DNA from: Bacteroidales bacterium UBA3389
Lineage (GTDB): Bacteria; Bacteroidota; Bacteroidia; Bacteroidales; P3
Assembly (NCBI GenBank): GCA_002358835.1
Contig: DEPP01000123.1
Coordinates: 1 to 13,255 of the forward strand
Length of the DNA: 13,255 bases
Direction: 5' to 3'
Below the pieces are notes generated by a model. That model searched no databases and had not been told where the DNA came from. It was given only the letters and a program-made list of their open reading frames with translations. The first letter of the stretch is position 1, and each line of letters opens with the position of its first letter. The position numbers and the translations under genes are program-made. This document shows positions 8,701 to 13,255 of the stretch, piece after piece.

Positions 8701-11700
8701 CCAAAATTCTTCACTTCAACCTGAATTGGCGTAGAAATACCGGACATAACCACTTCTTCATCTTGAGGAGCTACAACCTCTGTCAAACCAACTTCACATG
8801 CAGGAGGTGCAGCTACTGTAACAACAAGCGGAGTTCTTTCACTTCTACAACCATATTGATTTATTCCGAACTTAACATTCGGTCTTTTTTCATAGCTTGC
8901 CGATGGTGCTCCATTGTATTGACAAGCATTAGTATTGGCATCATGATATACTATTGTAGAAGTAAAATCGGTTGTTGTATTATATGTTTTAACTTTTCCT
9001 GTCGTTGTTGTTGTATTGTAGCATATTTCAACTACCAAATTAGAAACACCATCATAGTAGAAAGGAGTGGCAAATGTCATATCTTTCCAAACTTCCGCTG
9101 TAACAGGATTCTTGGTAATGGTCATGCTTCCATTATACACTTGTTCCAAACCTGTAATCCAAGTTGTCAAATCCGTTGCCGTAGTTGTTCCAATCTTGAT
9201 TGTATAATCATTCATGGTTACATCGGCACTTTCACTCTTAACCTTAAAGCCTAATGAATTGATTATACCCTCACCCAAAGAAGAAAGTTCTTCTGACTTC
9301 CACAAATATTGTTCTTTTACTTGTTTCTTTGAATATGCAAAAGGTGTAGGTGCTGCGTCATTAGAGTTAGTTGTTGTTCCTGTTCCTATTATTTCATTTG
9401 CAGAAGTTTCTAATAATGCCGCTACATAGAAAGTATCTGTTTCATAAAGTATAGGAGTAGTGTAAGAATTTCTTGAAAGTTCTATCACTGATTCAGGGCT
9501 GTCATACCAAATCATTTGACTTGGACTTGAGGCTGTAAGAGTTGTTGAACTTGCGTAAGGTATAGACACATCTTGAGTTATAGGCGATGCAGGTGTTTTC
9601 AATGATACTATTTCTATATAAGATGTATCGTTATTGTGTACTAGATCTGTATCCAGATTTGCAACTGCAAATATTTCAAACGCTTGATCCGCTGTTGATG
9701 AAGCCAGATTCAAAGTACCACCCGCAAGGACATATTCTACAGTATCATAAGGTACAATAGTTTCTGTATATGTATCTGTTTTTTGTTCGAAGATTGTATT
9801 ATTTTTCTTGCTATAGTAAGTTATCGGAATGTTTGATATTGGTTGCAATCCCATATTGGTAATTTTTATTTTTATTTGTTCATCACCTAGGGTACAAGCA
9901 CTATCTGATTCCATTCCAACAACAGATACTTCAACTATACCAGGGTTATATGTAGGTACGTTTTGAATAGATACGTTATAAGTTGCTTTATCTCCCAAAC
10001 AACCATTATTCGGATGAACTGTCAAAGAACTATTATATGTTCCTAATGTCATAGGAGTAGTTGCACTTGCCTTTGTCCAACCAGCTTGTGTAGTTGCATT
10101 GGCTGAAGTTCGTACTATACCTGCTGTGTTTGTCAAAGTAAGATTTGCAGATTCTCCGGACCACATTGTTGCAGGAACATTGTGAGCGGCTACAAAACTA
10201 CCTCCATTTACAGCAACCGCATCAATAACTTCATTCGCAGGATTTTTCAAAACGAATCCAACTTTTCTCGATGTTGCAACCGAACCAGAACCAATACCAA
10301 GAACTCCTTCCTCATCTTCAACAGAACCTGCAGATACAGGAACTAAAACAACTGAACTATTAGCTTGTAGCACATAGTTATCAGGGAAAGAATATGTTTT
10401 TGTTGCTGATGTTGGTAAGTTTGCAGATGTTCCAGAATAATAAATGAATTTGTATCCTGTCATATCCAAATCACCATCTCCGAAGTTACTTACCTCATAA
10501 GCATTTGCTGTTGTAATCCATGAAGGCATTGGTGTGGTTACTCCTTCTGCAACAGAAACATTCTTATCAAACTGTAACTCGGTTATTTTCAATACAGGCA
10601 CTTCTTGCTTTGCTGAGAAATAGAATGTCGTATCTGAATATAATGGAGTTGTTGTCAATGCATGAGATTTCAAAAAAGGTTGTTCATCTTCAAGACTCTT
10701 ATACCAATAAATAGAATCATTTGAAGTAACAGTAAGATTTGCAACTTCACCATAATTTACATTGGCTGTCTGATTTGCCATTGCAGGTAGCTGATAGTTT
10801 GATATGATTATCAGACGAGTTGTATCGTTCGTGTTTACTGTATCCGCTGTAAGAGAAGAGTAAACTGTTAATGTTTTAGTTGTAGTTGATGTTGTAGTTG
10901 CGAAATTTGCAGTTTGTGTAAATGTAAATGTATAATCTGTATTCGGAGCTATTGCATGATTTATGTATCCTCCGTTTACAGGTGTACCGTTATCTATTTT
11001 ATAATACATTCTTGCTGTGTTAGCAGGTATGGTATTAGAGCTTATATTCTTGAATGAAACGGTTACAGTTTCTTGTCCAAAATCACAACTTGTATAAATT
11101 GGTGTACCATCTTGTGCCTCGCTATATGTTCCATTGTTTATTGTTGCCGACACAACATATATGTTACTTGTTGGTGGTTCAAACTCTAATGCTCCGATAC
11201 ATGGAGAAGTTGTTGAACGAGGTCTTCCAAAGAAGTCTTCAGTTATTCCTGTAATTGGAACACCCATATTACATAAAGATGTATTTGTAGAATTCAAGTC
11301 ATTCCATGCTGCAAAGAAAGGATTGATTGTATAATGAGAATTTGTTTCTCCCGATAATGTCTGCCATTGTGCTACATCTGTAACATTAGTTGTATTATTT
11401 CTAAACAAAGGATTTGCAGATGTTGCATCAGTTTTATAATACATATTGTTGGATAAGGCAAAAGAAGATGCGATATTTTCTCCCGATGGTTTTGTCCAAA
11501 CAGCATAACCACTTCCATCAGATACTACCAAATTGTTCTTTACAATTATATTTGTAGTACTCTGCCCTTGGCTACCCAAATTCAAAGCTGTTGCCTGCTT
11601 ACCCGGAACAGAAGCATCCAACGCATATATATTATTGTATACTATGTCAACGTTCTGACCGGAAAGAAGCTTAATTGCTGAAATGTGAATATTTCCAACA

Positions 11701-13255
11701 CCTGAATTAGTATTGTTAATACCTATCTTATTGTTAGCTATCTTAGAACTTCCTGCCAATGCTTGAGAAATACTGATCGCTGTAATTTTTTCCAAAGAGA
11801 ACTCATTCCTATTTATATTAAAGTTCTTTGATGATTGAATCATTACAGCATATTTTTCACCTCCAACAGTAGAACTGGTCGGACTTGAATTGAATACGTT
11901 CTTTGTCAATGTTAATCCATTGTTATATTCTGCATAGATAAGATTATCCGAAACTGTCAGCAATGAGTTAATCAACACTGATTCATATTCAAAGGCATTG
12001 TTTTTGATAGTTATTCCATTTGACATTGATGTTGGAGATATACCTTTTATATTTAATACTTTATTTGCAACAGCACTAAATCTACACGAATCAATTGTTA
12101 TGTTGCTTGCTGCAGATAAATCGATAATCGACGTTGGGGCGTTAAAATAAGGCACTTGTTCTTCAAACGATGCTGGAAACTCGCAATTCTTAAACTCTAT
12201 ATTGCTCGTTGCTTGCGACATTTGAACAGAAGTTCTTTCTCCCATAAAACCATAGCCGTTTGCATCAAGATGACACATTGCCGGAGCGACTGCAATATTC
12301 TCAAATCTCAAGAATTTAGAACCAGACAAATCAAATGCAGATGTAACCCCATAAAGTGTATCTCCAACATAGAACTTAATAGGAGTTGCTGTTGCAGAAG
12401 TAAAGGTTACCATATTTGTCGTACTTGCTCCTTGTATGTTTGTAGGGAACTTCAGTACATCACTGAACACCCCTTCTGCAGGCTGAGCGACCTTTATCGT
12501 TACAGGGGCACCGACACCACAAACTTCCAACATTTTAAACACTTGACCGAAACTTTCAAACGTTCTTGTCGATGGAACTCCTGTTACATTACCTATGGCA
12601 TAATTACCATTCATAGCACCATCGCACGATACTACTTCATATACTATAGTATCATTATCTCTATTCCAATCGACACTTGGCGGTAATATTTCAGTCCATG
12701 CTGTAATTTTCCTATATCCAGGCGTCAAATTCAATGAAGATGTAACATTAAATATAATTGAATCATCAGGAGCAACAGTTCCATTCCAGATTGCATTTCC
12801 CGAACTACCATCATCAGTAGTGTAATTAACCTTTACTTGTGACAATGGTTCAGAACCATCATTCCTTATATATACACTAAAGTTTGTATTCGTATTTGCA
12901 TTTACATGTTGGTCCGCAGGTGCTGCCAAAGATTCTGATAAAGCGGCATCAACAGGCAAGATACAATTTTTCAGAAAGTCAAACTTAAAATTAACCTTGT
13001 AATTTACCAATGGTTCTGCAGGATTCAACGAAGCGGAACAAGGTTCAACAAAAGATGTTCCCGTTTGAGTAAATTGTCCCGTTCTATAATTTCCTGAAGC
13101 AGAAATACACTCTACTTTGGTTACACCTCCTATGTTCTGAACAGTACCCCAACATGTTTTAATCATTATATCACTCACTCCATCCCACAAGAACGGTTCT
13201 TCAAACTCAATATAATGTTCACCAACCGCAGGCACACTATAAAGCGGACTATTGT
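2775..13255 (-). CDS. Giant multidomain T9SS-secreted surface protein (5' end outside window)
   Basis: An uninterrupted frame of at least 3,493 residues (about 370-380 kDa), Thr/Asn/Ser-rich. It is probably an adhesin or fibre exported across the outer membrane by the type IX system. In order: partial WDG module (to 86); CARDB1 (87-203); beta-helix 1 (204-687); CARDB2 (689-813); Ig1 (814-878, 1071-1093) holding a lamin-tail domain; CARDB3 (1094-1213); Ig2 (1214-1280, 1460-1477) holding a WDG module; CARDB4 (1478-1585); beta-helix 2 (1586-2024); CARDB5-6 (2025-2277); Ig3 (2278-2367); CARDB7 (2368-2487); GEVED (2488-2654); CARDB8 (2655-2761); MAM-like (2762-2946); CARDB9-12 (2947-3392); T9SS tail (3393-3486). 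No catalytic motif is apparent. The GTG at 13235 is not a credible start: the frame stays open to the edge (NSPLYS precedes it) and begins inside a domain. Signal peptide and promoter must lie beyond 13255. Domain edges are estimates by eye. Confidence 0.93.
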   Translation of the reverse strand, partial: NSPLYSVPAVGEHYIEFEEPFLWDGVSDIMIKTCWGTVQNIGGVTKVECISASGNYRTGQFTQTGTSFVEPCSASLNPAEPLVNYKVNFKFDFLKNCILPVDAALSESLAAPADQHVNANTNTNFSVYIRNDGSEPLSQVKVNYTTDDGSSGNAIWNGTVAPDDSIIFNVTSSLNLTPGYRKITAWTEILPPSVDWNRDNDTIVYEVVSCDGAMNGNYAIGNVTGVPSTRTFESFGQVFKMLEVCGVGAPVTIKVAQPAEGVFSDVLKFPTNIQGASTTNMVTFTSATATPIKFYVGDTLYGVTSAFDLSGSKFLRFENIAVAPAMCHLDANGYGFMGERTSVQMSQATSNIEFKNCEFPASFEEQVPYFNAPTSIIDLSAASNITIDSCRFSAVANKVLNIKGISPTSMSNGITIKNNAFEYESVLINSLLTVSDNLIYAEYNNGLTLTKNVFNSSPTSSTVGGEKYAVMIQSSKNFNINRNEFSLEKITAISISQALAGSSKIANNKIGINNTNSGVGNIHISAIKLLSGQNVDIVYNNIYALDASVPGKQATALNLGSQGQSTTNIIVKNNLVVSDGSGYAVWTKPSGENIASSFALSNNMYYKTDATSANPLFRNNTTNVTDVAQWQTLSGETNSHYTINPFFAAWNDLNSTNTSLCNMGVPITGITEDFFGRPRSTTSPCIGALEFEPPTSNIYVVSATINNGTYSEAQDGTPIYTSCDFGQETVTVSFKNISSNTIPANTARMYYKIDNGTPVNGGYINHAIAPNTDYTFTFTQTANFATTTSTTTKTLTVYSSLTADTVNTNDTTRLIIISNYQLPAMANQTANVNYGEVANLTVTSNDSIYWYKSLEDEQPFLKSHALTTTPLYSDTTFYFSAKQEVPVLKITELQFDKNVSVAEGVTTPMPSWITTANAYEVSNFGDGDLDMTGYKFIYYSGTSANLPTSATKTYSFPDNYVLQANSSVVLVPVSAGSVEDEEGVLGIGSGSVATSRKVGFVLKNPANEVIDAVAVNGGSFVAAHNVPATMWSGESANLTLTNTAGIVRTSANATTQAGWTKASATTPMTLGTYNSSLTVHPNNGCLGDKATYNVSIQNVPTYNPGIVEVSVVGMESDSACTLGDEQIKIKITNMGLQPISNIPITYYSKKNNTIFEQKTDTYTETIVPYDTVEYVLAGGTLNLASSTADQAFEIFAVANLDTDLVHNNDTSYIEIVSLKTPASPITQDVSIPYASSTTLTASSPSQMIWYDSPESVIELSRNSYTTPILYETDTFYVAALLETSANEIIGTGTTTNSNDAAPTPFAYSKKQVKEQYLWKSEELSSLGEGIINSLGFKVKSESADVTMNDYTIKIGTTTATDLTTWITGLEQVYNGSMTITKNPVTAEVWKDMTFATPFYYDGVSNLVVEICYNTTTTTGKVKTYNTTTDFTSTIVYHDANTNACQYNGAPSASYEKRPNVKFGINQYGCRSERTPLVVTVAAPPACEVGLTEVVAPQDEEVVMSGISTPIQVEVKNFGTDVLTAVDLHWSINGVEQTVYNWTGNLVQDATEVVTIGNYTFTSGEVELIVWLVKDCDTESSNDTVQANFSSCIGNSNAVTTITIGQDATDDYATISALLNNLTSSGVCGPIIVNLKQGTYNEQLTLPGIAGLSETNFIKFVGLPEDNSQVVLTYTPAADAEDKYVLNLNGVENIHFENFTIQSSDTTANTVINVESSSNVSFNEMNFESAKTMSGSMLTVSKSADVELTDNTFVGSAIQFAVTDTTTSLTIDNNQFLEFGISGISLREAEDVFIRNNYLSTDTSKYLAVAIDLSNLHGDVDVLANSIYLKKGSAVRKGISLKQTSASQILPVMIANNSVSLIGPRAASTALAYVGIEIDTIDWVNVYYNSVYVEPSKGNSTASKCMSVGKEGSNIFLQNNNFDNRGKGYALHVQTPGTQVVLSNNNNYYTNGSKFAYWVSDKNTLPLLQTANSMDAQSVSVENSYVSDSVLGLTFPSDIVRVAEPIDDIAVDINGFFRPVSPKPTIGAYEYQFAGTDTGIPQILNPIEGDEYVEGDPMTVEVELKNYGNYSINTVQIVAELRSTRYADEVIQTMTETWTGLLASLQTTNYTFTQTFTPPLNDPYTEDLYVVAYTIMTDDTVPMNDTASTFFLSIPAKDLKLDGTVPITERCVLTNVQIMTKIKNVGERNIEPGDQVALTYWIEDRPDIVVTENLTFPYTDAETGTTFQNLQPGASLTYAFNQRANLYPLGDTDATWRLWTCVKTVGDNQQLNDTASSAKVVNSKVSPPAPTVTDDYIPYGTWGHPQAEQENNLVIKWYSDNFTDVPFYAPSSYNASKSYTTSQLFADTTFYVGVNATGAYPCASERTPVTVHLDPRADIDASAVAVVEPPADAWVYMTLGDTIKVKLTNFGTQPISNIPVSYSIKPTTPTTAEATIVNEVCPATIQPNQQYVYSFTQLADMSNHTKTYAIRAWTDMPGDYTALNDTTNVHNVKPKNGETLYGNPAVSDGESLDITRVQLGTLDNPSTPSGNTYTNYTADTNVVIPVLYKGVPDQMDIHVENSTAMDPLSSVGAWACVWIDWNRDGFCQHSVSYSEWALSDTAYSGSIVSSTVNVPANTVSGLTRMRVILKQGGNGGEVATSDPFLGVQRGEIEDYKVLIKTAEPINAELKRFVNPTELSAVEQTDVAVMLRNAGLQPLTSATITCLFNGQEIINYSWNGNLASGQSQVVTIGNIDLELGMNNLKAFVDVTGDQTHDNDTVTMGTYIFKTFVVPYETAFDEAEGNDHFYAYNAIASNPTNCWEMGVPDETNSVIKTPYSEPNCWKTKLSGKHPKNNESILYSPIFDVNIVKPDTLSFMMRMDAAMANAKMYVEYLNWEGKWVLLGEHDDDNAQNWYNSEENYWEGTRSWTKVVYSLNHLNYMFGNQFQLRFVFRSANGIQKDGFAIDDFSIKRAQREQDAGVVSLVLEPTALPNYGSNYYPKVGIHNYGSQVLDNVEVCYVSEGMYIPICEQLTNAGIEPGTTQEYTFQTGTYLTVDAPDPFQICSFTRLNPTDVYSDNDSLCQEIVIGPLQKDVGIISINSPNAQIVSNDQIEVAIQIRNYGLDPVTELPVAYNVPGAGQVSETIYFNPPLYNGDEYVYRFNQTFRSSFGAVNLKCWTGLEGDFYHDNDTIYKRLEGVGTTKDLEAKYVTIDDADPDNIALQLAIMNRSSVGVGNVTVGYFVNGDRNNMVTETYRLGNTIPAGSYGYHKFETTLPRANAPYARITAFISVPDENDRTNDTTSVLYMGYRDGVADSILIEQTYLPDCRVQLKAHNGGTIGGTTQVRAHLVLNGDFANRITEDFVWEHDEPNPSMIRYMNFTQRIPKSEDGNYDIMAWIEYPYDADHRNDTTHVYAVRSYVGLEDVEQASGFVLEQNQPNPFDKETTIEFTLPQAGEAVLTITNNLGQVLKTIKGVYGSGKNVIVLKDIDWPEGVYYYTMFYNNEKQVKKMIIAK
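2778..3059 (-). other. T9SS type A C-terminal sorting domain
   Basis: Residues 3393-3486 of the giant protein. Key strings are LEQNQPNPF (3405-3413), TIEFTLP (3418-3424), LTITNNLGQVLKTIKG (3431-3446), GVYYYTM (3465-3471) and the terminal KKMIIAK. This is the Por-secretion-tail fold (TIGR04183 type). In the family it directs proteins already in the periplasm through the type IX outer-membrane translocon. It is then removed by the PorU sortase, and the protein is attached to an anionic lipopolysaccharide or released. This tail fixes both the cellular destination and the phylum. Confidence 0.97.
3060..4397 (-). repeat. C-terminal stalk of four tandem CARDB-like domains (C9-C12)
   Basis: Residues 2947-3392 hold four CARDB-like units with nothing between them, directly before the sorting tail. 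Their closing motifs (3051, 3161, 3271, 3380) are spaced 110, 110 and 109 residues, the most regular array in the protein. Typical openings are KVGIHNYGSQVLDNV, AIQIRNYGLDPVTEL and QLAIMNRSSVGVGNV. The likely role is a cell-proximal stalk holding the other modules away from the surface. Confidence 0.8.
4398..4952 (-). other. MAM-like jelly-roll domain
   Basis: Residues 2762-2946. The opening FVVPYETAFDEAEG resembles the strand that starts MAM/cleaved-adhesin domains of Bacteroidetes surface proteins. NCWEMGVP (2792-2799) and SILYSPIFDV (2830-2839) follow, then LSFMMRMDA (2847-2855), the central YVEYLNWEGKWVLLGE (2863-2878), WTKVVYSLNHL (2901-2911), LRFVFRSANG (2921-2930) and the closing DGFAIDDFSI (2934-2943). 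This is a concanavalin-like fold used for ligand or carbohydrate binding in relatives; the ligand is unknown. Confidence 0.82.
5274..5774 (-). other. GEVED domain
   Basis: Residues 2488-2654. The diagnostic elements are VWIDWNRDGFC (2570-2580), in which Asp2573, Asn2575 and Asp2577 form a DxNxDG calcium-loop pattern, then a TRMRVIL strand (2616-2622) and the name-giving GEIEDYKV (2643-2650). GEVED domains are common in secreted Bacteroidetes proteins, often next to T9SS tails. No enzymatic role is established that I can cite. The preceding stretch (about 2488-2537), including LDITRVQLG, is the usual N-terminal strand region. Confidence 0.88.
6135..6404 (-). other. Ig-like domain 3 (CHU_C-associated type), uninterrupted
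   Basis: Residues 2278-2367. It opens SPPAPTVTDDYIPYGT, then IKWYSD (2308-2313), ADTTFYVGV (2339-2347) and the terminal Cys2355-ASERTPVTV strand. This copy is the reference for the two other Ig-like copies, which have large domains inserted between the TFYV strand and the Cys-containing last strand. Confidence 0.75.
7164..8480 (-). other. Right-handed parallel beta-helix 2
   Basis: Residues 1586-2024. The N-terminal cap ATISALLNNLTSSGVCGPI with GTYNEQLTLPGI is typical of Bacteroidetes beta-helix proteins. About ten rungs of the N-[VI]-x-[VIF]-x-x-N-x-[FVI] type follow (for example around 1686, 1712, 1738, 1761, 1784, 1813, 1845, 1875, 1907 and 1933). The C-terminal cap includes GFFRPVSPKPTIGAYEY (2008-2024). 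I see no polysaccharide-lyase or pectinase catalytic signature, so a binding or structural role is more likely. Confidence 0.85.
8805..9596 (-). other. Ig-like domain 2 with an inserted WDG-type module
   Basis: Residues 1214-1280 are the first part of an Ig-like domain (ASPITQDVSIPYASS, MIWYDSPES, TDTFYVAAL). Residues 1281-1459 are a separate module: a SKKQ..EQYLWKSEEL start, IINSLGFKV (1324-1332), DYTIKIGTT (1343-1351), ATPFYYDGVSNLVVEICYN (1389-1407) and RPNVKFG (1451-1457). Residues 1460-1477 (YGCRSERTPLVVTV) then supply the missing last Ig strand, matching Ig3. The inserted module is the same type as the partial one at the right edge of the window. Confidence 0.75.
9957..10796 (-). other. 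Ig-like domain 1 with an inserted lamin-tail (LTD) domain
   Basis: Residues 814-878 form the first part of an Ig-like domain (LPAMANQTANVNYGE, IYWYKS, SDTTFYFSA). Residues 879-1070 carry a lamin-tail-like domain: LKITELQFDKN (882-892), AYEVSNFGDGDLDMTGYKF (912-930), YSFPDNYVLQANSSVVLVPV (948-967) and VGFVLKNPANEVIDAVAV (992-1009). Residues 1071-1093, with Cys1079 and ATYNVSI, supply the last Ig strand. LTD modules occur on many bacterial secreted proteins, where their ligand is usually unknown. Confidence 0.75.
11175..12626 (-). other. Right-handed parallel beta-helix 1
   Basis: Residues 204-687. The N-cap NGNYAIGNVTGVPSTRTF leads into VCGVGAPVTIKV (238-249). About nine rungs follow (for example NIEFKNCEF 345-353, NITIDSCRF 378-386, GITIKNNAF 407-415, GLTLTKNVF 440-448, NFNINRNEF 471-479, NIIVKNNLV 562-570). 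The cap ends FFGRPRSTTSPCIGALEF (668-685). It matches beta-helix 2 in cap design and length but is clearly diverged. No catalytic residues are recognisable. Confidence 0.85.
12978..13255 (-). other. WDG-type module, partial
   Basis: Visible residues up to 86. EEPFLWDGVSDIMIKTCW (12-29) corresponds to ATPFYYDGVSNLVVEICY (1389-1406) of the inserted module in Ig2, and YKVNFKF (79-85) corresponds to RPNVKFG. The first half lies outside the window. Unlike the second copy, it passes straight into CARDB1 with no Ig-like last strand. Confidence 0.75.

Larger units (their letters stand above)
3060..12977 (-). repeat. Twelve diverged CARDB-like domain repeats (protein-level)
   Basis: Each unit is about 105-125 residues. 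It opens with a 'V.I.N.G..P....' strand, often followed by a W-x-G-x-L turn, then a 'Y.F.......' strand, and ends with a (D/E)...NDT/S motif. Positions: C1 12627-12977, C2 10797-11171, C3 9597-9956, C4 8481-8804, C5 6786-7163, C6 6405-6785, C7 5775-6134, C8 4953-5273, C9 4050-4397, C10 3720-4049, C11 3387-3719, C12 3060-3386. The closing motifs start at residues 194, 803, 1202, 1575, 2137, 2265, 2477, 2750, 3051, 3161, 3271 and 3380. CARDB domains are Ig-like beta sandwiches of bacterial and archaeal surface proteins. Copies are strongly diverged and no long DNA-level identity is visible. Confidence 0.82.

Noticed and set aside
8670..9254. 194-residue plus-strand frame opposite the giant gene
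   Set aside because: Antisense shadow: Cys/Ile/Ser-rich composition of a complemented Thr/Asn-rich gene, no motif, and the minus-strand domains here are clearly real.
7164..12626. Beta-helix domains as polysaccharide lyases or pectinases
   Set aside because: The rungs are clear but I can see no catalytic Asp/Lys/Arg signature of those families, and the modules are embedded among adhesion-type domains.
12156..12686. 176-residue plus-strand frame opposite beta-helix 1
   Set aside because: The same antisense artefact, Cys- and Arg-rich with no family features.
13233..13235. GTG as the start codon of the giant protein
   Set aside because: The frame remains open to the window edge, the residues just upstream continue a domain, and no signal peptide follows the GTG.
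2775..13255. Frameshift, pseudogene or assembly join within the giant gene
   Set aside because: The frame is intact over 10.4 kb and domains follow each other without breaks or sudden composition changes.
1..13255. tRNA, rRNA, CRISPR array, insertion sequence or prophage attachment site
   Set aside because: Gaps between genes are short and none shows a cloverleaf, regular short direct repeats, transposase frame or terminal inverted repeats.

Overview
The window looks like the chromosome of a low-GC member of the Bacteroidota, probably class Bacteroidia. Three lines of evidence support this. A giant surface protein ends in a textbook type IX secretion (T9SS) sorting domain. Its modules (CARDB-like, GEVED, lamin-tail, WDG-type, CHU_C-type Ig-like) are typical of the phylum. 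Bacteroidetes-type promoter elements (TTTG at -33, TAnnTTTG at -7) stand before several genes, which have A-rich leaders instead of clear Shine-Dalgarno sites. No genus can be assigned from the sequence alone.

Left part (1-2774): the first third of aat (leucyl/phenylalanyl-tRNA-protein transferase) lies on the minus strand and runs off the left edge. Upstream of it, also on the minus strand, is an extended short-chain dehydrogenase/reductase (NAD-dependent epimerase/dehydratase family). A 303-base divergent intergenic region follows, with a 13-bp perfect hairpin dyad nested inside a second inverted repeat that shares its centre. On the plus strand come a small unrecognised membrane protein, a terminator, and msrA, whose promoter overlaps that terminator and predicts an almost leaderless mRNA. 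A strong bidirectional terminator closes msrA and the convergent giant gene.

Right part (2775-13255): one uninterrupted minus-strand reading frame covers 79% of the window. It encodes at least 3,493 residues and has no start inside the window. From N to C terminus the visible protein reads WDG (partial), CARDB1, beta-helix 1, CARDB2, Ig1 split by a lamin-tail domain, CARDB3, Ig2 split by a WDG module, CARDB4, beta-helix 2, CARDB5, CARDB6, Ig3, CARDB7, GEVED, CARDB8, MAM-like jelly roll, CARDB9-12, T9SS tail. Twelve CARDB-like repeats act as spacers, and each closes with an Asn-Asp-Thr/Ser signature. Eleven of the twelve also match the known Bacteroidetes O-glycosylation motif. The best reading is a very long, cell-surface or released, probably glycosylated adhesin-like fibre.

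The left-hand genes are housekeeping or stress functions (N-end-rule tagging, methionine sulfoxide repair, redox metabolism) with no evident functional link to the giant protein. No RNA genes, CRISPR arrays or insertion sequences were seen. Residue numbers for the giant protein count from the codon at 13235-13233 as residue 1; seven further residues are visible upstream of it.
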